A stretch of 27,647 nucleotides of DNA, taken from positions 1 to 27,647 of IMG/VR virus record IMGVR_UViG_3300032053_006353. The stretch is one strand, 5' to 3'. The position numbers and the translations under genes are program-made. Source of the DNA: a virus. Under the pieces are notes generated by a model. That model was not told the origin of the DNA. It ran no database searches and saw only the letters and a program-made list of their open reading frames with translations. Positions 7,465-13,938 of the stretch are shown one piece after another (position 1 is the first letter of the stretch; each line of letters starts with the position of its first letter).

Positions 7465-7988
7465 GGGAACTCTGAGTGTGCCGCATGCAGCTGCCAGTTG
7501 GCAAGGTACTGCGAGGCGAGGTTCATGTTCAACACCGCCAGACAGTTCTCAGCGTTTGACGTCTCAGCTGAGTTTGTGAAGTTGAACGAACCAGTCAAGA
7601 CGATCTTCCCGTCGATGATCATCGTCTTGTTGTGTGCGATGACATGCTTGCGATCGAACTTGACAAGGATGCCTGCAGCGATCAGTGTTGCTGCTTGAAG
7701 ACTTCCTGTGTTCGAACGATCGAGGACGACCTCGACGACCTTTCCAGCCTTCTTGCGCTCGATGAGCGCGTTGATGATTGGTTGCGATGTGAAGGAGTAA
7801 GCCAGCACACGCACACTTGTCCTTGCGTTGCCCACGTACCTGACGATCTGCTCAGTGCAACCTCCCTTAGGAGAGAAGTGGACTTCTAGCACCGGCGGAG
7901 TGATCGAAACACCGGTCGCTAGTTTCGTGTTTGGTTGGACCTGGCAGGCGCACACGAACAGGGTCAACCATAGTAGTAGGATCTTCAT
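7461..7988 (-). CDS. Secreted PLD-family nuclease lipoprotein (single HKD motif)
   Basis: The product has 175 residues. A signal peptide ends in the lipobox VCAC (Cys15). The mature part is a single phospholipase D domain with the motif H119-x-K121-x4-D126, followed by GSFNFTNSAETSNAEN, the standard GSxNxTxxAxxxNxE continuation. Its length and single motif match the Nuc-type EDTA-resistant endonucleases, which work as dimers and cut DNA without metal; a phospholipase activity is less likely. As a lipoprotein it would sit outside the cytoplasm, where it could degrade environmental or prey DNA or block incoming DNA. It is joined to the Dam methylase gene and to the next small gene by ATGA overlaps on both sides. 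Confidence 0.88.
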   Translation of the reverse strand: MKILLLWLTLFVCACQVQPNTKLATGVSITPPVLEVHFSPKGGCTEQIVRYVGNARTSVRVLAYSFTSQPIINALIERKKAGKVVEVVLDRSNTGSLQAATLIAAGILVKFDRKHVIAHNKTMIIDGKIVLTGSFNFTNSAETSNAENCLAVLNMNLASQYLANWQLHAAHSEFP

Positions 7989-8812
7989 AGAATGATCAAT
8001 TCTCCAACCTTGCCGCGACCCTGACCATTGCTGTTCACCGAGCGTCTGGCTTGAACCTCATGGAGCTTGAATCCACGGTACAGCTCGCGCACAAGAGGTG
8101 TGTCAGAGTTGGACAACATGACGTGCACGCCGCGTGACTTGAGGTCGAGTGCGATGTCACGTAAGCGAAGCTGTTCCGGCGCGGCGAAGCCGTCCGACGT
8201 GTAGTCCACGAAACTGGTCGCGGTCAACGGAATGTACGGTGGATCGAAGTAGACGAAGTCGCCAAACTGTGCGCGGAACTGGACGTTGCCAAAGTCCTCG
8301 CACCGAACCTGATGTGCGCCATGAAGAGCGATCGAGCAGTCAAGCAGCACCTTCTCATCAAGGAACTTGCCAGAGCGGTCGCCGCCGTACGGGACGTTGA
8401 ACTCGCCACCGGCGTTCTCTCGCCACAGGCCGTTGAAGCACGTCTTGTTGAGGTAGACGAACCGTGCTGCTGCCTCAGGATTCGGCGCGAGCAAGACACC
8501 CTCTTTGTTGAGAATCGCACGTTGCTCGTAGAAATCGGCGGCCGTGCGTTTGAACGTTCGCATGTGAGCGACAACGTCAGGGTAGTGGTTGCGCACGCAC
8601 TCGTAAGCGTTGACTAGGCGTCGGTTGAAGTCGCCAAGCATCGAAACCTTTGGCTGAAGAGCGAAGAACAGTGCGCCGCCTCCGAGGAACGGTTCATGGT
8701 AGGTCTTGAACTCCTTGGGAGCGAAGGCAAGGAGGTCGGGGAGGAGTTGCGTCTTGCCGCCAACCCATTTTAAAAATGGCTTAACACGCATATCGGACAT
8801 GCCACTCTTCAT
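7985..8812 (-). CDS. dam: DNA adenine methyltransferase, Dam-like
   Basis: The product has 275 residues, close to the 260-280 usual for Dam enzymes. Motifs in order are FLKWVGGKTQLLP (SAM-site entry), EPFLGGGALFF (motif I, about 40-50), LNKTCFNGLWREN, FNVPYGG, and catalytic DPPY at 190-193, then HVMLSNSDTP. It transfers a methyl group to the N6 of adenine; GATC is the usual target of this group, but the target is not shown here. The start at 8812 directly abuts the stop of the epimerase gene; ATGs at 8800 and 8791 are alternatives close to the domain edge. Phage Dam enzymes usually protect the genome against host restriction or mark it for replication. Its stop overlaps the PLD gene. Confidence 0.93.
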   Translation of the reverse strand: MKSGMSDMRVKPFLKWVGGKTQLLPDLLAFAPKEFKTYHEPFLGGGALFFALQPKVSMLGDFNRRLVNAYECVRNHYPDVVAHMRTFKRTAADFYEQRAILNKEGVLLAPNPEAAARFVYLNKTCFNGLWRENAGGEFNVPYGGDRSGKFLDEKVLLDCSIALHGAHQVRCEDFGNVQFRAQFGDFVYFDPPYIPLTATSFVDYTSDGFAAPEQLRLRDIALDLKSRGVHVMLSNSDTPLVRELYRGFKLHEVQARRSVNSNGQGRGKVGELIIL

Positions 8813-9814
8813 TTATTTCAGCCTATCTCGCATCCACACGATCGTCTTTTCCAAACCAAGACGCAACGACACCGTTGGCGTGTACCCAAGGATGTCACGC
8901 GCGAGCGTCAGGTCTGGCTTTCGCACCCTTGGATCATCCTTAGGGAGCGGTTCGTTGACAACGAGCAGCTTCGGGAACCACTCCGTCAATGTCTCAGCTA
9001 ACTCCATGATCGTGAACTCTCCGTTGTTACCCAAGTTGATCGGGGTGTGTGGAGTTGACTTGACCGCGGCGAGCTTGCGTAGGCCGGCGACGAGGTCGCT
9101 GACGTAGCAGAAGCTCCTCGTCTGCTTCCCGTCGCCGTAGACGGTGAGCGGATCGCCAGTGATGGCCTGTCGGATGAAGTTGCTGACCACACGACCGTCG
9201 TTCGGATCCATCCGCGGGCCGTAGGTGTTGAAGATTCTTGCCACCCGCACATCAAGCCCAGCCTGCTTGAACTCGTAGCAGAGCGTCTCGGCGCAGCGTT
9301 TACCCTCGTCGTAGCACGCACGTGGCCCGAACGAGTTGACGTTGCCCCAGTACCCTTCCGTCTGCGGGTGTTCAGCTGGGTCGCCGTAGACCTCGCTGGT
9401 GGAAGCCTGGACGAAGACAGCTTGGTGAGCCAACGCAAGCGATAGCATGTTGCAGGTGCCGACCACGTTGGTCATCACGGTGCCAAGGCCATCAGCTTGG
9501 TACGCCTTGGGCGAGGCTGGACATGCGAGGTTGAAGACGACATCGTAGTTCGAGAGCATTCGCCCGTTGTCGCGAGCTGGATCGTTCTTCAAGGCGACAA
9601 TGTCTTGCATACGAACGCTGAGAAGATGCTCTTCTGGTTCGCTTCGCAGCATGTGCTCGTCGGTCAACAGATGCTTGACATTGTCTGTGTGACCCGTTGA
9701 GAAGTTGTCGACCACGTCGACGAACCAGCCATCGTTCACTAGACTCTCCACAAGGTGCGATCCAATGAAGCCGGCACCGCCGGCGACGAGCGCGTACTTT
9801 CGACCGAGGTGCAT
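8813..9814 (-). CDS. NAD-dependent sugar-nucleotide epimerase/decarboxylase, UXS-like
   Basis: The product has 333 residues and is a full-length extended short-chain dehydrogenase. GGAGFIGSH at 12-20 binds NAD. The active site has Ser138-Ser140 and Tyr168-x3-Lys172 in the segment GYWGNVNSFGPRACYDEGKR. This GxWGNVNxxGPRxCYDEGKR block is the hallmark of UDP-glucuronate decarboxylases (UXS), which turn UDP-glucuronate into UDP-xylose. RIFNTYGPRM and VYGDGKQTRSFCYV complete the family pattern. The UDP-sugar dehydrogenase at 13939-15234 could supply an acid substrate, but that enzyme looks specific for N-acetylated sugars, so a related C4-epimerase role remains possible. It is the first gene of the coupled leftward operon and abuts the Dam gene. 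Confidence 0.88.
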   Translation of the reverse strand: MHLGRKYALVAGGAGFIGSHLVESLVNDGWFVDVVDNFSTGHTDNVKHLLTDEHMLRSEPEEHLLSVRMQDIVALKNDPARDNGRMLSNYDVVFNLACPASPKAYQADGLGTVMTNVVGTCNMLSLALAHQAVFVQASTSEVYGDPAEHPQTEGYWGNVNSFGPRACYDEGKRCAETLCYEFKQAGLDVRVARIFNTYGPRMDPNDGRVVSNFIRQAITGDPLTVYGDGKQTRSFCYVSDLVAGLRKLAAVKSTPHTPINLGNNGEFTIMELAETLTEWFPKLLVVNEPLPKDDPRVRKPDLTLARDILGYTPTVSLRLGLEKTIVWMRDRLK

Positions 9815-9847
9815 GCGCTCAATCTAACGCCTACTTCACCAATACGG

Positions 9848-9876
9848 TTGATTTCGCCAGAATCTCAGCGTATGAT
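9848..9876 (+). promoter_or_regulatory. Sigma70-like promoter for the acidic orphan gene
   Basis: TTGATT (-35, four of six consensus bases) and TATGAT (-10, five of six) are separated by exactly 17 bp and lie about 45 bp before the ATG at 9922. The position in the divergent gap and the direction fit a dedicated plus-strand promoter that host RNA polymerase could use. Confidence 0.5.
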
Positions 9877-9921
9877 GTCGATCTGCTAGCATCACGATCT
9901 TACCCTTTGAAGAATAGAAAC

Positions 9922-10332
9922 ATGTACTCGCTCGAGCATGGCACGCTGATCGAATGCGACGACTTCTCGGCGGTCGTTGTCACGGATAGCCTGTTGCTCG
10001 TGTTTGACACCTCAGACGACAGCTACATCAAAGCGAACGATCTGTTACATCTGCAGTCTGTTGGACCGAACGACTGGATCGTTGGATCGGACAACTACGG
10101 GTTAGAGCGTCTGATCAGGCGCGATTGGAAGGGTGAGATCAGCATCGACTGGCTTGCCGATCCGTGGTTCGATGACTGGCAGGATGATTGGTACGGTGAC
10201 GATATATTTTTTGATTTTACTCAGTTTGACGCGTGGGACGATTACCGCAGCCTCAGCAGCCCGGCGCACATTCCCAGAGTTCGCAAAGCTTTACGCGGTC
10301 GATACAAGTTGGGTGGTCGCCGACGTCAGTGA
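9922..10332 (+). CDS. Acidic, Trp/Asp-rich orphan protein
   Basis: The product has 136 residues from the ATG at 9922; a TTG at 9907 would add five. The N-terminal 80 residues look like a small beta-rich domain (LIECDDFSAVVVTDSLLLVFD). Residues about 80-110 are very acidic and aromatic (PWFDDWQDDWYGDD, then FFDFTQFDAWDD). The last 25 residues switch to strongly basic (KALRGRYKLGGRRRQ). This acidic then basic design resembles DNA-mimic or nucleic-acid-binding proteins, but no family is recognised. The last 80 bp overlap the end of the matrixin gene on the other strand, so the basic tail could partly be an overlap artefact. A sigma70-like promoter stands in front. Confidence 0.55.
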   Translation: MYSLEHGTLIECDDFSAVVVTDSLLLVFDTSDDSYIKANDLLHLQSVGPNDWIVGSDNYGLERLIRRDWKGEISIDWLADPWFDDWQDDWYGDDIFFDFTQFDAWDDYRSLSSPAHIPRVRKALRGRYKLGGRRRQ

Positions 10333-10840
10333 TGGATGGGTACATGATCGACAACGGATTTCTGAGCTCGAAATGATGCAGACCAATGGCGTGTCCGATC
10401 TCGTGCATCGCGACCAAGTAGTAAGTGCGTGGCGTGAGGTCATTTTGGATCCACACTTTAGACTTGATAGGGTGACCTCTGTCGTCTGAGCCCCATGTTG
10501 AAGCGAAGCCAATGGCTTTCAACGACTTGTCAGCCTTCGCGTCGGTGTAGATGCGAAGTTCTCCAGCCATGGGCATTGCGGTGTACGCGAAATCTCCATA
10601 CGTCACTTCGAAAGTGACAGCGCCTGAGGATGCCGTGACCCACTCGTACGCCGCCTCCAGAATGAGACCCACGCGATTTGCCGGAACGTCTTTGTGGATG
10701 ATGATCTTGTACGACTTGATCGTGTCGGTCGACGTGGGAACGCCGACGTGGATCACATCACAGTCATCGTCGGTAGCAACACCACACGATGTCAACGTGA
10801 CAACGATGAAAGCAAAGATGATCGAGAGCAAACGACGCAT
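10253..10840 (-). CDS. Matrixin-like zinc metalloprotease lipoprotein
   Basis: The product has 195 residues. The signal peptide ends in the lipobox LTSC (Cys19). The domain is a metzincin: HEIGHAIGLHH gives the zinc ligands His146, His150 and His156, the catalytic base Glu147 and the conserved Gly153, and SIMYPS supplies the Met-turn (Met166). This is the HExxHxxGxxH pattern of peptidase family M10 (matrixins). No propeptide or cysteine switch is seen. The mature enzyme would be anchored outside the cytoplasm and cut proteins. Four Cys in the last 25 residues may form disulfides. It starts divergently from nothing close by, 4 bp after the Dps gene stop in the same direction. Confidence 0.9.
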   Translation of the reverse strand: MRRLLSIIFAFIVVTLTSCGVATDDDCDVIHVGVPTSTDTIKSYKIIIHKDVPANRVGLILEAAYEWVTASSGAVTFEVTYGDFAYTAMPMAGELRIYTDAKADKSLKAIGFASTWGSDDRGHPIKSKVWIQNDLTPRTYYLVAMHEIGHAIGLHHFELRNPLSIMYPSITDVGDHPTCIDRVKLCELWECAPGC

Positions 10841-10844
10841 GCTA

Positions 10845-11354
10845 TTAAGTTAGCTTGGCAGCGCGTCTCTTGAAGAGGTACATCAGACCTTCGTGCTTGT
10901 CCGCGATGCCTGCCAAGAGGTTGTCGGTCCCGTAGCTCAGCTGATCTTTCGATTCAAGCGCCGCAACCACGGTCTCCAACATGTCGGCGTAGTACGTTTC
11001 AGCGTCTAGACTTGCTCTAAGAATATCATCCTGTGTGGATCCCATCGCCTGCATGGCTTCGTGAAGGATGCGTGCGGTCTGCGACGCGCTCGTGACGGGA
11101 TCGATCAACGCGTCACCCGCAAGCCCAACGAGGCGTTCAGCCACGCTGTCGATGTCCTCAGCAACGGAGTCGTACGCTCTCTCGTACATGAGGTGATCCC
11201 CGTAGAACGGGTCTCCGAAAGCGCGCCAATGGTTGGCTTGGTGAAGCATCGATAGAGCTCGCGTGGCCGACAGCAGCACAGCCAGCTCGCAGTGTTCAGC
11301 GTCGCTCCATTCACGACACAGTTCTTGAAGCATCGTTCGCGGGTCAGAGTTCAC
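10845..11354 (-). CDS. dps: Dps-family mini-ferritin
   Basis: The product has 169 residues, the usual Dps length. The five ferroxidase ligands of E. coli Dps (H51, H63, D67, D78, E82) align in exact spacing with His42, His54, Glu58, Asp69 and Glu73. They lie in QANHWRAFG...GDHLMYE and EDIDSVAE, with only a conservative Asp-to-Glu change. Dps dodecamers store iron, consume hydrogen peroxide with Fe(II), and often bind DNA. The C-terminus (FKRRAAK) is short and basic. The GTG start overlaps the previous stop as GTGA, with an AGGGG Shine-Dalgarno six bases upstream. In a phage it could protect replicating DNA from oxidative damage in the infected cell; that role is inference. Confidence 0.8.
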   Translation of the reverse strand: MNSDPRTMLQELCREWSDAEHCELAVLLSATRALSMLHQANHWRAFGDPFYGDHLMYERAYDSVAEDIDSVAERLVGLAGDALIDPVTSASQTARILHEAMQAMGSTQDDILRASLDAETYYADMLETVVAALESKDQLSYGTDNLLAGIADKHEGLMYLFKRRAAKLT

Positions 11355-11950
11355 GATTTCCCCTTTGCCTTGCTCAGTGGATCAGAGTTGAGGTGCTGCT
11401 CCACAAAGTTGAGAACCTTCTCGTAGAGTTTCGTCTTGTCGATCTCGGTCGCGAGATTCTTGCTGTGGTTCCTGGCGTACAGGTTGACAACACCGCCCCA
11501 GTCAACGTCAACACCACGCTCAGACCACGCAAGGTAAAGCTGTTTTGCCATCGCTTCGTACTTCCTGTCCGTGATCTTCTCAGCAAAGTCATCGTCGTAG
11601 CTGCGGAACTCCACAACAGGCTCCACGCTCTCCTTCTTGTGTGACTTCTCACCCTTGTTCTTCATTGACCAAGCAAGAGCCCAAGGATTCTCAATGTCCT
11701 TGTTCTTCTTCATCGCTTTGACGGTACCCTCCCAACCCGGGGGAGCTTTCTCATCAAGTTCAACGTCGTTCAACTGCTCTTTGCCGTCGAGGTCGACGTC
11801 GGTGAGCTGCTCCTTGCCTTTACCGTCGTGAAGATCGACATCGCTGTCATCACCTTGAGCCATCATGTTTTGGCGGCCAGCGGTGTTCAACGCTTCACGC
11901 ACGAGAGTGCGAAGCTCAGAGACCTTGATGCGGATCTTCTTGTCAGTCAT
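11351..11950 (-). CDS. Low-complexity protein with PPGWE-x-WALAW motif, unknown role
   Basis: The product has 199 residues from the ATG at 11950; a longer frame to 12007 overlaps the HNH gene and is not favoured. It opens with TDKKIRIKVSELRTLVREAL, a pattern I know from many phage open reading frames. It then has tandem acidic repeats (DVDLHDGKGKEQL, DVDLDGKEQL, DVELDEK). Next comes PPGWEGTVKAMKKNKDIENP followed by WALAWSMKNKG, a motif that recurs in phage and plasmid proteins without an assigned function. The last 80 residues are a helical domain with W and Y positions. Its stop overlaps the Dps gene start (GTGA). It may be a structural or DNA-associated protein, but no function is shown. 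Confidence 0.7.
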   Translation of the reverse strand: MTDKKIRIKVSELRTLVREALNTAGRQNMMAQGDDSDVDLHDGKGKEQLTDVDLDGKEQLNDVELDEKAPPGWEGTVKAMKKNKDIENPWALAWSMKNKGEKSHKKESVEPVVEFRSYDDDFAEKITDRKYEAMAKQLYLAWSERGVDVDWGGVVNLYARNHSKNLATEIDKTKLYEKVLNFVEQHLNSDPLSKAKGKS

Positions 11951-11970
11951 GCCGGTTGGATTCCCTGCAA

Positions 11971-12504
11971 CTACATAGCGACGTAAGAATCCCAACTCGT
12001 GTGCCAATCATCACTTGATAACGGTTTACGCGTGTCAGAAAGCCAAAAATGCGCGACTGTAGGGAACCCAGGCTGTCGGATCAGACGCATGTTTGCCTCT
12101 TCTGGTGTTCGATCCCCTTTGTTGCGGTTGCACGTCTTGCAAGATGTAACGCAGTTGGTCCAATGGTTCTTTCCGTTGCGACTGCGCGGGATAACGTGGT
12201 CGATGGTCGATTCACGAAACGCGATCCGACGAGCGCAGTACTGGCAAATGTAGTTGTCACGCTCGAAGACAACTCCTCGGTTGTAGCCACACATCTTGTG
12301 TGCAGACCGCGCGAGGATGAAGTTCTTGAGGCGTAGGATGGCTGGCGTTCGCACGTTGGCAACGATGAAGTCGTCTGGCCACTCGGTGACAACGTCAACC
12401 ACCTCGCGTCGGATCAGCGAGTGCATGCGTCTGTAGTTCACGAACGCGATTGGTTCGTGGATCGTGCTTATGAGGAGAGCTCTCCTCGGTTTGAGAATAC
12501 GCAT
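11971..12504 (-). CDS. HNH endonuclease, bacterial HNH_5-like
   Basis: The product has 177 residues from the ATG at 12504, one base after the phosphoesterase stop. A frame open to 12810 exists, but its first 102 codons only shadow the phosphoesterase. The nuclease core reads YICQYCARR, STIDHVIPRSRNGKNHWTN, CVTSCKTCNRNKGDRTPEEA. Two Cys pairs form a structural zinc site and the DH...N...N/H residues form the active site. The N-terminal 85 residues are basic and helical (RRALLISTIHEPIAF). Relatives are common in bacterial chromosomes and phages and act as homing or packaging-associated nucleases. Position in a coupled run suggests it is stably maintained, unlike the tRNA-linked HNH gene. Confidence 0.87.
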   Translation of the reverse strand: MRILKPRRALLISTIHEPIAFVNYRRMHSLIRREVVDVVTEWPDDFIVANVRTPAILRLKNFILARSAHKMCGYNRGVVFERDNYICQYCARRIAFRESTIDHVIPRSRNGKNHWTNCVTSCKTCNRNKGDRTPEEANMRLIRQPGFPTVAHFWLSDTRKPLSSDDWHTSWDSYVAM

Positions 12505-12505
12505 C

Positions 12506-13309
12506 TCACCAGAGAGTAGGCTTCCATTCGATCGTCTGCGGATCACCGTACTTGGCACCAGCGACATGCACCATGAGGTTGTCGCACCGCTTGTAAACGT
12601 AACGATCGTGGGTATGCCCGCAGAGGACCTCGATCTGCACCGACCAATGCTCGTTTGCAACTTGATCAAGTGTGTCACCGAACACCTGCGACGAGAACCA
12701 AGGAAGCGCGTACAGATCGCTAGGGTTTCCCATGTATCGACACGACTCGACGAACGGAGGCGCGTGCGTGAGCACCACAAGCCGTTCAGCGCCTGCTGCG
12801 ATCGCGGCACGCATCTTGGTATCCAACGTTTTCGCGCGTGCGTCAGCGAACTCCGCGCTTGCCTTGTAAGGCTCGCGACCGATGTACTCGTGGATGTAGT
12901 GCCAGTCGTTCATGATCATGCGTGGGTTGCCCTGCGTCCCGTTGCGTCCGTCGTACCACCCGGAGTCACCCACGGCGAACGTGCCAGGATCAAGCTCCAC
13001 GTAGTCAACCTTGTCCATAAACGAGGCTCGCGGCATGTGCACGGATGTGACCTCAAGTTTGACGTCAACGTCAGCGAACGACGAACCCCAACGATCGTGG
13101 TTGCCGAGGACGTACAGCATCCGACCGGCCGCAGCGTCGGCCAACGCGTAGTGGTGACCGCTGACCTGTGTGCCGACCGATGTGTCACCCGTGAGCAAGA
13201 GAACTGTGTCGGGATCCACACACTCAGCTTTCACACGAGCGATGAACTCGTTGAACTCATTGCCACGTAGGTGATCGAGGTGAAGATCGCTGCCCCAGAT
13301 GTATTTCAT
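12506..13309 (-). CDS. Calcineurin-like metallophosphoesterase
   Basis: The product has 267 residues from the ATG at 13309; codons upstream overlap the neighbouring gene and are left out. The five metal motifs of the superfamily are present in order: GSDLHLDH (D8, H10), TGDTS (D42), LGNHDRWG (N70, H71), THAPP (H182) and CGHTHDR (H232, H234). These bind two metal ions and hydrolyse phosphomonoesters or diesters. The substrate cannot be read from sequence; nucleic-acid 3' ends, cyclic nucleotides and nucleotide second messengers are all known for this fold. It lies 8 bp after the deoxyribonucleotidase gene, so a nucleotide-related job is plausible. Confidence 0.88.
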   Translation of the reverse strand: MKYIWGSDLHLDHLRGNEFNEFIARVKAECVDPDTVLLLTGDTSVGTQVSGHHYALADAAAGRMLYVLGNHDRWGSSFADVDVKLEVTSVHMPRASFMDKVDYVELDPGTFAVGDSGWYDGRNGTQGNPRMIMNDWHYIHEYIGREPYKASAEFADARAKTLDTKMRAAIAAGAERLVVLTHAPPFVESCRYMGNPSDLYALPWFSSQVFGDTLDQVANEHWSVQIEVLCGHTHDRYVYKRCDNLMVHVAGAKYGDPQTIEWKPTLW

Positions 13310-13317
13310 GCGACTGA

Positions 13318-13917
13318 TCAGAGTATACCACGTAGACGAGGGTACCCGCTCACTTCTAAGATGAAGGCGAGATCTTTCCATGAGAGCGCGCGACGGACAC
13401 CGCTGGGGAGGTTAACTCGGTTCCAGGGTTGATCCATCACAACGGGGAGTGAGTTGTCAGCGTGCTGATCACGGCGCACGTCTCGTTGGTTCGCCCACGC
13501 AACGACGTTCTCAACCTTGTCGTCGACAAGGATGTCAGAGTCAAAGAACTCCTTACGACTGAGGAAACAGACATCCTTGCTTGGGATGTCAAGCTTCTCT
13601 ACCATCCAGTCGCGACGGCCTTCGTACCAATTCGGCACACTGTACGGTGCTGTGACGATCAGGATCTCGTACTCTCTGCGGGCGGCTTGCACGAAATGGA
13701 TAGCGCCAGGGTACGGCTTCATGTTGCGACAGAAATCTGGATGCGCCACGACGTCACGTTTGTAGGCGGTCTCTAACTCCTCATCGTTGTCGAAGACACT
13801 CCAATCAGTTGTCTGCGCGTGCGTCTTTTTGATCCCTCGACTGTTGAGATACTCAAGAGCAGGTGTGTTAAAGTCAACAAGGACCCCATCTCCATCCAAC
13901 GCGAGCGTGGGCTTCAT
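13318..13917 (-). CDS. 5'(3')-deoxyribonucleotidase, HAD superfamily (NT5C-like)
   Basis: The product has 199 residues. The N-terminus LALDGDGVLVDFN is HAD motif I, with nucleophile Asp8 and acid/base Asp10. IVTAPY supplies motif II, a Lys follows in the SRKEFF region (motif III), and DILVDDKVENV is motif IV. The DGVLVDF form and length match the NT5C group, which removes phosphate from deoxynucleoside monophosphates and so balances dNTP pools. In this window it sits with ThyX, Tmk and dUTPase genes, supporting a pool-adjusting role. The start is the first ATG and is adjacent to the motif I strand. Phosphatase specificity for dNMPs is from family knowledge only. Confidence 0.8.
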   Translation of the reverse strand: MKPTLALDGDGVLVDFNTPALEYLNSRGIKKTHAQTTDWSVFDNDEELETAYKRDVVAHPDFCRNMKPYPGAIHFVQAARREYEILIVTAPYSVPNWYEGRRDWMVEKLDIPSKDVCFLSRKEFFDSDILVDDKVENVVAWANQRDVRRDQHADNSLPVVMDQPWNRVNLPSGVRRALSWKDLAFILEVSGYPRLRGIL

Positions 13918-13938
13918 GCTACGAAGGTAGCACTCTGC

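Noticed and set aside
12464-13270. Plus-strand 268-residue frame
   Set aside because: It is antisense to the metallophosphoesterase with all its metal motifs, and has no family pattern of its own.
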